A stretch of 64,000 nt of DNA from contig NC_092345.1 in assembly GCF_963676685.1 (NCBI RefSeq), positions 80,231,592-80,295,591 on the forward strand, read 5' to 3'. Of the stretch, positions 33,484 to 44,333 are shown piece after piece. Every line of letters starts with the position of its first letter. Position 1 is the first letter of the stretch. Source of the stretch: Mytilus edulis. Lineage: Eukaryota; Mollusca; Bivalvia; Mytilida; Mytilidae. Made by a program: the position numbers and the translations under genes. The notes under the pieces were generated by a model. That model did no database searches and had not been told where the DNA came from. It saw only the letters and a program-made list of their open reading frames with translations.

Positions 33484-34503
33484 TTATATACCAAGATTTT
33501 GAGATACTGACAATCGCTTCTGTAAACTTTCTAATACATAGCCATCTTTAGCTTGGTCGGATTTCCACCGACCATGTATTTTGAATAACCTATCTGAAAT
33601 ATTGTTTTGAGCGGCAGCTGTTGCACCACCCGATCTAAAACTATGCAAACCAAAATCTTTAGAGTTACAACCAATCTCTGATAATGCGCATTTAATTAAT
33701 TCTCTCGCTCTGGTATACGACAAACTATCGTTTTTCTTCCTTAGAACAAAATTCTTTGATTTCTTCAAAAATGACAAAGGTCTAAATATATACATATCTG
33801 AAGACAAATCAATATTTGCTTCTTTTAAATAACAGTCTAAAATTGTACATGGACATTGTGGAGTGTCAAGCTTTGAAATCAAAACATGTCTGCCTTTCCT
33901 GTAACAGTCTGTTTTACTCTTCTCAATAAAAATGTCTATATATTGATTACAAACTGAAATGTGCTTTGCTTTTATACTACAAAGTTCTTGATACCTTAAA
34001 AATCCGGTATAAGATAGTGCGCACATTGTTAATAGGCGTAAATCTTTAAGAGAACGACCAATTGAATTGTACTTCAAAAACAATTTGATCATAATATCAG
34101 AAGTAACTGGACTCTTTTTCTCTATAGGTCTGTTCAATTTTCTTCTTGATGCTTCTACGATCAATCTAACCATTTCAGAATCACATGGATTAGCTACCCC
34201 AGCAAGATTATGTGCCCATTTAATTCCATAAAAAGCGGATTCTATAACGCTATAATGATTAGCTGATTGAATTAAATTTTGTAAATATAGACCTACATAC
34301 AATTCTTGACAGGGTAATACACATTTAATTTCAGAGTATTTTTCAGTCCATTTAACGAATCTTTTGAAATATCCAGCATATTTTTCTACTGTAGATTTTG
34401 CACGAGCATCAATAATGGTTGAAGATAAACTATTAAACAATGATTTAAGTTCAGGATGTTTAATCTGCTCGTTCTGTGACCAAAATCCAACAGAAAATAT
34501 TGT
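33484..34503 (-). CDS. tyrosine recombinase of the retrotransposon
   Basis: This integrase-type enzyme would insert the circular cDNA. Numbered from the TTG codon at 34440 (318 residues), catalytic residues are all present: R149 (TGFLRYQEL), H266-x2-R269 (GLHSFRSGG), H289/W292 (IHGRWK) and nucleophile Y301 (DGYV). The N-terminal part, DARAKSTVEKYAGYFKRF, is the usual core-binding helix. There is no ATG at the frame's start; the frame stays open upstream to 34503. A TTTGGTCACAG acceptor-like site about 50 nt upstream of 34440 suggests expression from a spliced RNA, as described for some DIRS-order elements. Codon use is AT-rich, like its surroundings. Confidence 0.85.
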   Translation of the reverse strand, partial: TIFSVGFWSQNEQIKHPELKSLFNSLSSTIIDARAKSTVEKYAGYFKRFVKWTEKYSEIKCVLPCQELYVGLYLQNLIQSANHYSVIESAFYGIKWAHNLAGVANPCDSEMVRLIVEASRRKLNRPIEKKSPVTSDIMIKLFLKYNSIGRSLKDLRLLTMCALSYTGFLRYQELCSIKAKHISVCNQYIDIFIEKSKTDCYRKGRHVLISKLDTPQCPCTILDCYLKEANIDLSSDMYIFRPLSFLKKSKNFVLRKKNDSLSYTRARELIKCALSEIGCNSKDFGLHSFRSGGATAAAQNNISDRLFKIHGRWKSDQAKDGYVLESLQKRLSVSQNLGI

Positions 34504-34737
34504 CTACAAAATATATATATACAAAATAAAGTTATAAATATAAAATACAGTACCTTGAAACTATATCCATACTAGTCCAGTGACTTGGTTAAACAATGCA
34601 ATCTATAACAATAGTCCAGCGACCAATAAGATGAGGGTCCAGTGACCACAAAAGGCAGTCCAATGCGTGTACACAGTCACACCATAGCAAAATGCAATAC
34701 CCAGTGGTAATACAAATCTGTAAAATAAATATACATA

Positions 34738-36930
34738 TTACACAACCGAAGCATTTAAACGTACAGCCAATATTTTCCCGTGAAATTTGCCATTAGCAAA
34801 CAAAGAATTTAAATTGTTACCAGCAACAAAAATTCTTTCCGTTTCATGAAATTCTAAAACATCAACGACATAACAAGCGTATTCTGAGTTCTGTTTAAAA
34901 ATCAAAGGCCAAAATGCAGCAGACTGCCATTTAGGGACAACAAGTGTACCCTCTGCTCTACAAGAAACTAAATGGTTAATACAGTTACTAACTAGACCAA
35001 TTGGCGGAACTAACCAATTGTTCTCGCCATGCCAGTTGCAAGTGAATGCATCTATCGCTGATGTTGCAGGATTCCAATATTTCGAATTAAACCTAGTCAG
35101 CTTTGTATTATGCATGTTAGCAAACCTATCAACAGTGAATGGTCCCCAGATGCTATTCAAAAAATCGAAAAATTCAAAAGATATGCCCCAATCATCAATG
35201 TCAATAATTCTACTCAAAGCATCAGCCTTTTCGTTTTCCTCTCTAGGAATCCACTGTGCATATAATGAAATATTGCACGACACACAAGTATTAAAAATTG
35301 ATAAAGCTAAACATTGCAAGTGTGGTAATTTACTTCCTTTCTTAATAATACTAACAGCATTTTGATTATCTGTGAAAAAAGTAACTGAACTGTGTTCTAA
35401 TACTTTCGCAAAACTATCTAATGCTAATTCAATTGCTTTGATTTCTCTCCAAGTGGAGCTTTTTGTTGCCTCTGTCACAGACCACTGTCTGTGTGCAATA
35501 TAATCAGTACCTTGCAAATAACCTCCTGCACCTATATCACTAGCATCAGTGAAAACATTGAATTCAGAATTATTCCGTAATAACGGTACTGGCTTCAAAC
35601 AGTGAATGTTTTGCTTCCAAAACATAATTTCTTGAATACTGTCTGAGTGCTGTCTCAAATCAACGTACTGATCCCAGTCTTGTCTTAAATTTATAACAGA
35701 AAAGGTACACCTTGTCATAATTTGAGTAACATTTCCAATAGCTGGTGAAAAGGAAATTATTTTTCCACATAATTTAGCTAATAACCTAATTTTAACTTTA
35801 AAAGCTTTAGACAGAATTACATCAATCAAATTGACAAAATTTTCTATTTTAATTAACGGCAACTCCATCAAAGAACTTTTCAAATTCCAAGTGAAACCAA
35901 GCCAAAGTAAAGTCTGAACAGGTGTCCATATACACTTGTCCTTGTTTGGAACAAAACCTGACAATATCAAATCGTTTTTGACCCTCACAGACTGTTCACA
36001 ACATAGCTTCTCAGTCTCCGCTAAACATAAACCATCATCTAAATACACTGTAATTTTGATACCGTCTTTGCGCCAGTGAGCAATTAAAGGTCTTACAACT
36101 TTAGTGAATACGTACCCCGCTGAACAGAGTCCAAACGGTAAAACTGTAAAAACAAAATATTTTACCGTTTCACCAAACTTCCAAGAAAACCCCAAATATT
36201 TCTGATGATTGGGGAAAATGTTTATGTGATGATATCCTGCTTTTAAATCAAAAGCAAATCCATAACAATCGCTTGTCAAAAACTGACTGGCAGTTTTCAA
36301 GTCCTCAAACTTAATCTTACTATAAACAACTTGTTTATTTACGTGTCTCAAGTCTAAAATTAAACGACCTTTACCTGATGAATTAATCGATACAGTTAAC
36401 GGATTAACAACATGCGGTCTGTTCGATACTTCTTTTATCAAGCTAGCATCAATTAATTCCTGAACTGCCTTTTCTACAAAATCTTTATGTTCTAAAGCAG
36501 ATTTATTGTTTCTTAACAAAACGCTTTCTGGTTCGTTAATTAAAGGTATTTTATAACCATTCTCAATTAAATCTAAAATAAACTTTGAAGCATGAATATT
36601 TTTCCAAAAATCTAAAGAATTTCTCAGTCTATTTTTAACGTTTATACAAGAGGTACCAGATTCATAATCATAAAAAGAGTCAAAATTGTCTACATTCTGT
36701 ACCTTAAGAATATCTGGAGATCTCTCAGTTTGGTGCTCCTCTGGAAGCTGCTGAATTTCCCCCTTTTTTACAATCTTTTGCCCAATGTCCATACAGACCA
36801 CAGTTGTAACAGATGTCCCTAGCTCTGTTCCGACGAGATGTGATGGGGGCGGCGGCCCCCGCAACAAGAAAGGGCTGTTGCTGTGAAAAACCACCATTAT
36901 TACCATTGTGAGCAATACTAGACGGACCAC
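34738..36930 (-). CDS. reverse transcriptase / RNase H polyprotein of the retrotransposon
   Basis: It copies the element RNA into DNA. Numbered from 36930 (730 codons, first codon GTG), the reverse transcriptase spans about 130-330, with LILDLRHVNK, FDLKAGYHH (D228) and YLDD (D298, D299). RNase H spans about 455-575 with catalytic D462 (FTDAS), E496 (WREIKAIEL), D521 (TDNQN) and D570 (KADALSR). The C-terminal 150 residues (DRFANMHN, WNPATSAIDAF, LVPP) are the conserved tail seen after RNase H in DIRS-order elements. The frame overlaps the gag end by about 200 nt, one base forward of gag (+1 frame). The first ATG is codon 9. It is probably made by frameshifting or reinitiation. Confidence 0.9.
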   Translation of the reverse strand: MVRLVLLTMVIMVVFHSNSPFLLRGPPPPSHLVGTELGTSVTTVVCMDIGQKIVKKGEIQQLPEEHQTERSPDILKVQNVDNFDSFYDYESGTSCINVKNRLRNSLDFWKNIHASKFILDLIENGYKIPLINEPESVLLRNNKSALEHKDFVEKAVQELIDASLIKEVSNRPHVVNPLTVSINSSGKGRLILDLRHVNKQVVYSKIKFEDLKTASQFLTSDCYGFAFDLKAGYHHINIFPNHQKYLGFSWKFGETVKYFVFTVLPFGLCSAGYVFTKVVRPLIAHWRKDGIKITVYLDDGLCLAETEKLCCEQSVRVKNDLILSGFVPNKDKCIWTPVQTLLWLGFTWNLKSSLMELPLIKIENFVNLIDVILSKAFKVKIRLLAKLCGKIISFSPAIGNVTQIMTRCTFSVINLRQDWDQYVDLRQHSDSIQEIMFWKQNIHCLKPVPLLRNNSEFNVFTDASDIGAGGYLQGTDYIAHRQWSVTEATKSSTWREIKAIELALDSFAKVLEHSSVTFFTDNQNAVSIIKKGSKLPHLQCLALSIFNTCVSCNISLYAQWIPREENEKADALSRIIDIDDWGISFEFFDFLNSIWGPFTVDRFANMHNTKLTRFNSKYWNPATSAIDAFTCNWHGENNWLVPPIGLVSNCINHLVSCRAEGTLVVPKWQSAAFWPLIFKQNSEYACYVVDVLEFHETERIFVAGNNLNSLFANGKFHGKILAVRLNASVV

Positions 36931-37474
36931 CAGCAGATTCCGCGGGTCTTTTCTTTATGTTTTGACGCTTATCCTGCTTCACGGTTTTCAATTTCTTCAC
37001 TGCTCTGCCATCAGCCGCCCGAATGCGCTTCTCATCCTCTGAATCACTAGCCACGTCATCCGACAAATACTCGTCCACAGTTTTCCACCCACCTTCAGAT
37101 TTATCAGCTATACGAATCAGCTTATTCCTTTTCTTCAAAGATTGACCAGATTCTTTCAACACTTTAACGGCCTTCTCATATCTCCGGTGCTCTATACAGT
37201 CTACGGCAATATCAATATTATCTAACAAATCAGAATTTAAGTCAAACTGCACTTTGTTACCCTTGAACTTGAAGGAACTCTCAGATTTCTGTACCTTTCG
37301 TGCAAGATCATGGGTGGTATCTGCAAAATTTCGCTCAATTCCCGTCAACTTTCTGGTAAAATAGGTTTTCATCAACGACAACAAATCAGCATTGGTAATT
37401 TCATCAGAAGCAGCTTGACCCGGCATCTCTACATCTTCCATATCAAGTAGTCTATCAGGCTCGGTATCAGACAT
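36725..37474 (-). CDS. gag-like protein with zinc knuckle
   Basis: The ATG at 37474 gives 249 residues, starting MSDTEPDRLLDMEDVEMPGQ. It lies 5 bp inside repeat A1's inner border, the right place for the first frame of the element. The N-terminal two thirds are acidic then basic (KKLKTVKQDKRQNIKKR). One CCHC zinc knuckle, C-x2-C-x4-H-x4-C (CYNCGLYGHWAKDC), spans about 222-235, as in nucleic-acid-binding nucleocapsid proteins. Its end overlaps the RT frame. The frame is open further upstream only from a TTG, so the ATG is preferred. Confidence 0.8.
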   Translation of the reverse strand: MSDTEPDRLLDMEDVEMPGQAASDEITNADLLSLMKTYFTRKLTGIERNFADTTHDLARKVQKSESSFKFKGNKVQFDLNSDLLDNIDIAVDCIEHRRYEKAVKVLKESGQSLKKRNKLIRIADKSEGGWKTVDEYLSDDVASDSEDEKRIRAADGRAVKKLKTVKQDKRQNIKKRPAESAGGPSSIAHNGNNGGFSQQQPFLVAGAAAPITSRRNRARDICYNCGLYGHWAKDCKKGGNSAASRGAPN

Positions 37475-37478
37475 TACG

Positions 37479-37659
37479 AAATTAAACTTCAATACAAAGG
37501 AAACGTACGATAATGGTCACTGCCCAAACCTCGATAATTAAATCTCGTGCAAACTTTCATTATATACTGACCGCCAAAACCGGTTTACTACTATTGTGAA
37601 AACACAATAGAGTAAATTACATACTTCAAAAATCATACGCGAACCGCACATAAATATAT
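37479..37659. repeat. split direct repeat A1 (retrotransposon 5' end)
   Basis: 181 bp, identical to 33091-33271; ends exactly where the host palindrome resumes (GTAATACTTACC at 37660). Confidence 0.9.
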
Positions 37660-38614
37660 GTAATACTTACCATCCAGATCCAGTTAGTTGATATCTTTGT
37701 CATTTGTTTCAAACACAAAATGACTTACTATAGTATGAGTCACTGAATAAGAAGGTCTAATTTTGACATGAAAACTTCTATCATAAATAGATTTTATAAA
37801 TAAATAGTTCAAACCATTGTTTTGTAGATGTATATTTTATAGCTTTGTTTTCTAAGACAAAGTTATTGTGTAATTATGATTCGTATAATATTTTCTATAC
37901 AAATTACTGATCTGCTGGCATTAAAGGGAAATAATTTTTATTGAGTTATTGTACACTAAAAAATTAATCAATGATACCTGGCTTCTGATTTGCCTACAGT
38001 TTTTTTCAAAATTTTAATCATCTTAAAAATAAATTTTATTGTTTCTTTTCAAAACAGAGGCTACAAGTTTAATAATCATAAAAGTAATGTTACAAACAAA
38101 TTAAATGAGGAAAGTTGATATTTGTCAGACAAAAATTGTGACAACATTTTGCTGATTTTCAGTAATGTAAATTATTTCCCTTTAATGGTAGCAGATAAGT
38201 AATTGCTTTAGAAAAAAAAATCCAAATTACAATTATGCACTAACTTGTTGTTGGAAAATGGAGCTATAAATTATAGACTTACAAAACAATGTTTTCAACT
38301 ATTTATTTATAAAATCTATTTATGATAGAAGTTTCCATGTCAAAATTAGACCTTCTTATTCAGTGACTCATACTATAGTAAGTCATTTTTGTGTTTGAAA
38401 CAAATGACAAAGATATCAACTAACTGGATCTGGATGGTAAGTATTACTTTTGATTTTACAGCACTCACTTCATACTAACAACATTTCACTTGAGCAATCT
38501 GCTAAAATATTTTACAAGTTGATCAGTTAGTTGGAGAAGAAATCTAACTGCAATCTGGTAAACTGTTTGAGCCATTGCTATTGTGATACCCCAAAGGTCA
38601 CTGGATAAGCACAG

Positions 38615-41090
38615 TAAAATGTTACCACTTCATATATCTAGAGGTAGAAGATGCCTAAGGTGACAATAAAATTATTCAATTTTGTATGTGGTCAGATCTT
38701 TCCACAGTTTTCAACTTATAGTATTCTAGAAAGATTTTATTTGTTAAATAACTGTGTACACATTAGAATAATACTTGAAGAATATCTGGATGGTGAAATA
38801 AGTCCATTTTCAGTAGTGTGGACACAATTCACTCAAAAAACTCAATAATGGACACCAATTTTTGATATTTTTGTTTCAGCTTATATTTCATGGGAGACTC
38901 AAATAATGGGGAAAGTGTCCTTGGGACACAGTTTGCATATTAAGCTATAAAGAGACATAACTGTAGAAAGTTAAGTGACGCTACCCAAATTGTACTTGAT
39001 CTGAGTTATGTGGTTAGAAGAATTGTGTATAAGTTTCATAACAATTGGTTGAGGCAAACTTAACTAAGACAATGGAAACTAAAAATTCAGCAATTTTCTA
39101 TTTGTAAAGGGGCATAACAATAGATTGGAAAAAGTGATCCCATCAAAATTCAAACATGATCTTTATTTTGTGATATTTAGCATTGTGTATCAGTTTTAAT
39201 ACATTTGGTTACGTCAAATTTAAGTTAGAGACCTGATACCAAAAAATCATTTGGTTGAAGCAAACTAAAGGGAATGGAAACCAACTTTAGGACGTACTTA
39301 CAGTGGGACGTACAGACAGACAAGGGTAAAACTCAATGCCCCTCCGCTACAGAGAAATCTTTGCTATCTGGTCATTTTATTGTTTTGCCCATTGTATATG
39401 ATTGTACTTACTTGGTATGTAGAATGCCTAATGATTGTTTTGTTTTGTGAGGATAGCACAGATGTCAAGATGATGTCAAGATGCACATGTTAAAGACATA
39501 CACTACATTTATTTATTTTTGAGTATATCCCAGCATACCCATCTGACTGTTGTGGGAATATGGGTCTTATATATATATTAAACCAGAGTTTTAACTACTT
39601 TAATGCATAAAATAGCTTGCAGCATAGCTAATAAGTAACAAACATTTTGTTCACAACAACATGGCACATGTGATAATAATAAACAATACTTAGGAGTTTG
39701 AAATTCCTATATATAATATTATTTACAACCTTATATGTTATGTAGAAAACAAGGGCACAGTGAAATGCCAACCCCTATCAAACCCTGAAAATTTGAACGA
39801 TTATAATTTTTAATTGTAGATAATTATTCTTTTAACATGTGATTCAAGATGTAACATAACTTATAAGTTATCTTAAGCTAGATGTTTGACATTGAAAATC
39901 AAAAGAGTAATTCTCTTCTCATGGTTATTATAAATGTTCAAAACAGTTTGAAGACTGACCCAACCTGTATCACATTTACAAGGGGTTGTTATGAAATAGC
40001 AGTTCCTTCGTAGTGTAAATTTGGTTCAAATAGATGAAATATTCTGTATATTACTTCCACAGGAACAAATTTTACAGAATTAGTTCTTACAGAATAAGGG
40101 TAAATAAAATATCAGTTTATAACAAAGTCTGAGAGGTGTGTCTACTGAAAGATACTAAATAGGGTAGGCAGTATTTGTACTACTAAAAAAGTAAATCTTG
40201 TTGTGAAACCCCAATGTGAGGAGATAGTAAGCATCAAACTTTTTAGAGATAATAATACATACATATACTGTAATATTACACAATACCAGTTTATTATCAC
40301 ACATTTCAAAAGATAACTTTATTTCTATGGGGACTATTGTGACCTTTCATATATGTTATATGAATGAAAATGCTTTACAAAATCCATAGGCTTGAAATCT
40401 TGTTCATTACCCTAATTAATTTTCTCTTTTAATTTGAAAATCTTTGAATCAGTAAGACCAGGAGAGATAGCTGAGTTGATATGAAGTAATTTTGGTAAAA
40501 TAAGTTGAATGTAACCAAAACAGGATTGTGTACTACTGACAGAAAATCTTTCAATATCTTGATCTCCTGAATAAAGGTGTGAGACTTTCCATTCAGACCT
40601 TTGTTAGACCTGCTGCTTAATAATCAACAATCAGAAGAACATTCTAATATGCCAAACTTTCCCTCTGTTATTTACAAACATAGGAAATAATTTATTGGCA
40701 TTGAACCTTAAAATAATACACATAAAGGACTTTTATTGATGACTTTAGACAGTTTTTTTAAAACAATTGATTCAACATTGCAAACGTTCAGCTTTAAAGT
40801 CAAGCAATGTTTGTGTCTATACAGGCAAGTGTTATCCCTAAAAATTGTTTTTGAGATTTTCATTAAATTGAACTGGTTGTTATTTTCTATAGAAATTTAG
40901 GTGGGCAGTTTATTTATCTGCAAATTATGTGGAGATACGTTTTGATTTTGATGCTCACAAATGTTATGTATTCAGGCCTAGAGCTAATAAAGTGAAGATT
41001 TGTCAAGAAAAATATATCTTTCCAATTAAAATCATGATTATTATATCATACAATTATAATCAACAAAGTAAGGTTAGACACAGACTAATG
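38615..41090. other. intergenic sequence with repeat fragments
   Basis: 38930-39360 looks like an interspersed repeat ending in GACAGACAAGGGTAAAACTC and AATGCCCCTCCGCTAC. The rest is AT-rich, with no exon, RNA gene or bounded element recognised. Confidence 0.4.
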
Positions 41091-41094
41091 GCAA

Positions 41095-41135
41095 TAGACT
41101 ACACTGACCCTTTGGGCCAGATGAGCTGAAAAAGT
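41095..41135. repeat. end fragment of the CCAGGTGAGC repeat family
   Basis: CCCTTTGGGCCAGATGAGCT matches the right end of the element at 48434-49705. Confidence 0.5.
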
Positions 41136-41700
41136 ACAATTACATTCTAAAATAATGAAACATAATAAAAACAAAACAAACACAATATTAATTGTATGGC
41201 ACTGTTATAAATAACATATACATTCATCACTATAAATGTATATTATCAACAAAATATAAGTTATTTGAACAAATTTAGTGCCAATCAAAAATCTACTGCC
41301 TGTGACAAGCACTTTTGTCAGTTTAAAATCTTCTTATAAATAAACTTTACATTTTCTGCAATGCAAACATATTTTTGTAATTTGCAATATTTTAAACAGT
41401 TTTTAAAACAGTTAAAAAATTGAACCATTTTGCTTCAAGAAAGAACCATATTCTCTTGAATGACAGTAAAATCAAAATGAACTGGTACCGTATACAGAAT
41501 TTGTACTGTTGTTCTCAGCTCATATGATAAGAAAGATGTGTAGATACATTATTATTAAAGTTAGTAAGTATACATAAGCTCACATTCTGATAGGTGAATA
41601 AATGTTTTGTATACAGTATATAATCACTGTTTAGAATATCATACTTTTTTTCATTTTCTTAAATAAGCCGAATTTAATCCTACAAAGTATTACCAACAGC

Positions 41701-41871
41701 TGTTTTAAGGACCAGGGTCGTGTTCAATATCGTAGCAGCTACGTAGTGCTAGGTAGATTTTGACTATTGAGCATGTAGCTATAGACTAGTTGTTACATAA
41801 GATATTGATAGCAGCTATGTAGCCGCTAAATAGCTGCTACGATATTGAACTCAACCCAGGTGTTTTAAAAA
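41701..41871. mobile_element. 149-bp Mutator-like MITE
   Basis: Element 41712-41860. Its inverted ends share TTCAATATCGTAGCAGCTA after CCAGGGTCGTG / CCTGGGTTGAG. The flanks are TGTTTTAAGGA and TGTTTTAAAAA, an 11-bp direct repeat with two differences. The length of the duplication suggests the Mutator group (inference). Confidence 0.7.
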
Positions 41872-41874
41872 AAT

Positions 41875-44330
41875 ATAAACATAATTGTTCTAGTTAAGGA
41901 CTCAGGTTATTTAAATAAGCAGTGACAAAATTTGTCTATTGACATCAAATCATTATAAGAAGGGCTACCATAACATGTATAAGACTTCATTCACATGGTA
42001 CAGATTTTCTATTAAATTGTTTTAAAAGGCAGTCTAAATTTGATATGAGTTATTCCCCCTTCCTACAAAGAATGATTTAATGGTCTGCTGTAATGTAAAG
42101 CAAGATTGAGAAGAAAATACAAAGTTTTAACCACTTTAACATTAATCTCAGCATAAAATTCAAAGATGGTTAGACATATATTGGAAATAAAGTCAGATGA
42201 ATTTATTCCAGAATTTATAGCAACAACAAAATATTACTTAAAATTAAACAGGAAATATTTACTTCTTACCACTTCTTGTGAAAACTTCAACACAAACTGC
42301 AATCATTTATTGGTGTCGGAAATTGTACCAGTGCTTAATAAAATTAGTTACTTATATTAAAATACATTATAGTTATTGAACCAAAGAATTTGCCCATATA
42401 AATTTCTGGTATATTTTTTCAATTACAATCATTCATTATATGAGTTTTCATACAATGATACTCAACCAATAGTAATGCATTGAAAAGAAATTATAAATTT
42501 GGAAATGATTTGCACATACATGACCACTTGGCACTAAAACATAAGCAACACTGCAACACTTAGCACTGGTAATCAGAATACAAATTATTATCACAACCTG
42601 AAGTCCCCTTCTTACAATGTCTACATAATTTAATGGAAATAGAAAAGAAGTGAACTGCCTGATACAAGATAGTATATTTGTTTCTTAAATCTAAAGAAAT
42701 ATAGTAAATTTCAGTTGATGCACTAAATATAAAGTAACTTGGTTGAATTCTAATGTTTAATGATAGTGATGACCAATTATTACAATTTGATGTACATATT
42801 CTGCATCTAAAGCTCAGTAGTTAAATGTTAGCATGATCACATGGAGGCCTAGGTCAACTCACAGAAAGGCAACCAGAGTTTTATAATTGATATTTGCTGC
42901 TTTTTGCTAAGCATACAGCTTTTAGAAGAAAGATTAAAGACCATTGTTAAGATGATGCATGCTTAAACCATATAAATATGGCAGCAGGCTGATATAGTAC
43001 AAAGCAGAATATACCAGCAAATTAGCATGTCAGCAAGGGCCATACTTCCACATTTTTTTCTGAGTTACAGAAACAAATAATTAATACTGATGTAAATAAA
43101 ACAAAACATGTTACTTGGGTAATAATTTTCATGGATTTCAAATTAAAAGCAAAACTTGAAATTTACTTGTTAATAAAAATGAGTTTTAATATACATGATG
43201 CATTAATCATGCTGTGTGGAAAATGGGGACTAAGATACCTCAAAAATTAGAATAGATAGATAATTTTTAACAATAGAAGTCAGTTCATATCATATTTTAC
43301 CTTGATATAAAAATTTATTGAAATCTTAGCACTATGAATGTTAAATTATTATCGCAGTCATTTTAGAAATAAAAAAATTTCAGACATTTAATTGCTTTTG
43401 ACAACAGGAATTAATTCGATTTATATAATATTTCACTGAAATCCAAGCACCTAATGCTTATAAATGTACTTTATCGCTATTTTGTGCATTTTTCCTTTGA
43501 TCTTTTTTTGTGATAATTTTTCACATCATTCTACACGATTGAGATGGAAAATTATTGCTAAAAACTAAGCAGGCACGTGGCGTTGCTAACGAAATTGACA
43601 TGAAATTGACAACGTTGTCATAGGTAAAATAGCGATAAACAGATTATCATTGCTCATCTTAAATCTATTGCCTGTCTCGCTTTCGCTGTCCTGGCTCAAG
43701 CGAGAAAATCAATCTCGTTGAGATGATCAACGATAATCTATAATTATATGACAGATAACTTAAGATATCTACATATCGTTTACGAAAATGTGCAAAATTT
43801 CATTGATGTCCTACCTATACTTTTGGAACTTTTGCATTTACAAAATTTGTTGACAAAGTGATACTCACAGAAACTTTTATGAAAGATTATGGTAAAAATC
43901 TACAAAATTATAATTCTCTATGGGTTGAACTGCATATCATTGATAATATAAGCAAGGGAATATTTGGCATGCATAAAATAGCACTGCCTATTGGTTTGAA
44001 CTAATGATGTAAAAGACTTCCTTAATATACCTTCGTAAAATTTGGTATTAAAAAAAAAAGTACTGCCTATTGGTTTTAATTGATAACTCAAATGACTTCA
44101 TTAATGCCTCTGGCGATGTCTGGAAGAATATACATGTATAATCTGTAATTAGTTAATAAAAGTACAAGAAACAGGGTTTCAACTGAATAAACCCTTGCCT
44201 GTGAAATGAAAAATTTACAGAACAATTTAAACACAAAACAAAGTGCAGTTAGGTACAGGTACGTTTACTTGAATGAAATCCCTACACATAATACAAGTTC
44301 AGATCTGTGATTATCATCTAGAGAAGGGGA
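41875..44330. other. 3' flank of the BMP receptor gene
   Basis: AT-rich, no exon recognised; it should include the receptor 3' UTR (- strand), whose end I cannot fix. 43470-43745 is a dispersed repeat with an inverted layout (GATTATCATTGCTCATCTTA against AGATGATCAACGATAATCTA); a relative lies at 48090-48360. Confidence 0.4.
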
Positions 44331-44333
44331 ACT

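Larger units (their letters stand above)
32676..37659 (-). mobile_element. tyrosine-recombinase retrotransposon (Ngaro/PAT type), full length
   Basis: Element order on the - strand: repeat A1 (37479-37659), gag, RT-RNase H, tyrosine recombinase, repeat B1 (33272-33446), A2 (33091-33271), about 240 bp, then B2 (32676-32850). A1 and A2 (181 bp) look identical base for base, as do B1 and B2 (175 bp). The A2/B1 junction equals the joint formed when the two outer ends meet in a circle. This split direct repeat layout marks Ngaro- and PAT-like members of the DIRS order, which integrate through a circular intermediate without target duplication. No target duplication is seen here. All three frames are open, so it is recent and possibly active. 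I do not recognise a methyltransferase domain. Confidence 0.85.
32509..38614. mobile_element. long-inverted-repeat Tc1/mariner-like element, split by a retrotransposon
   Basis: Left arm 32509-32675 plus 37660-about 37950 is inverted to the right arm, about 38160-38614. Both ends read GTGCTTATCCAGTGACCTTT (right read inverted), with TA outside at 32507-32508 and 38615-38616. Native length without the 4984-bp insertion is 1122 bp. The interior has no transposase frame, so it is a non-autonomous palindromic element. Confidence 0.75.

Noticed and set aside
35018-35365. 115-codon + strand frame
   Set aside because: Antisense to the RNase H part of the retrotransposon polyprotein.
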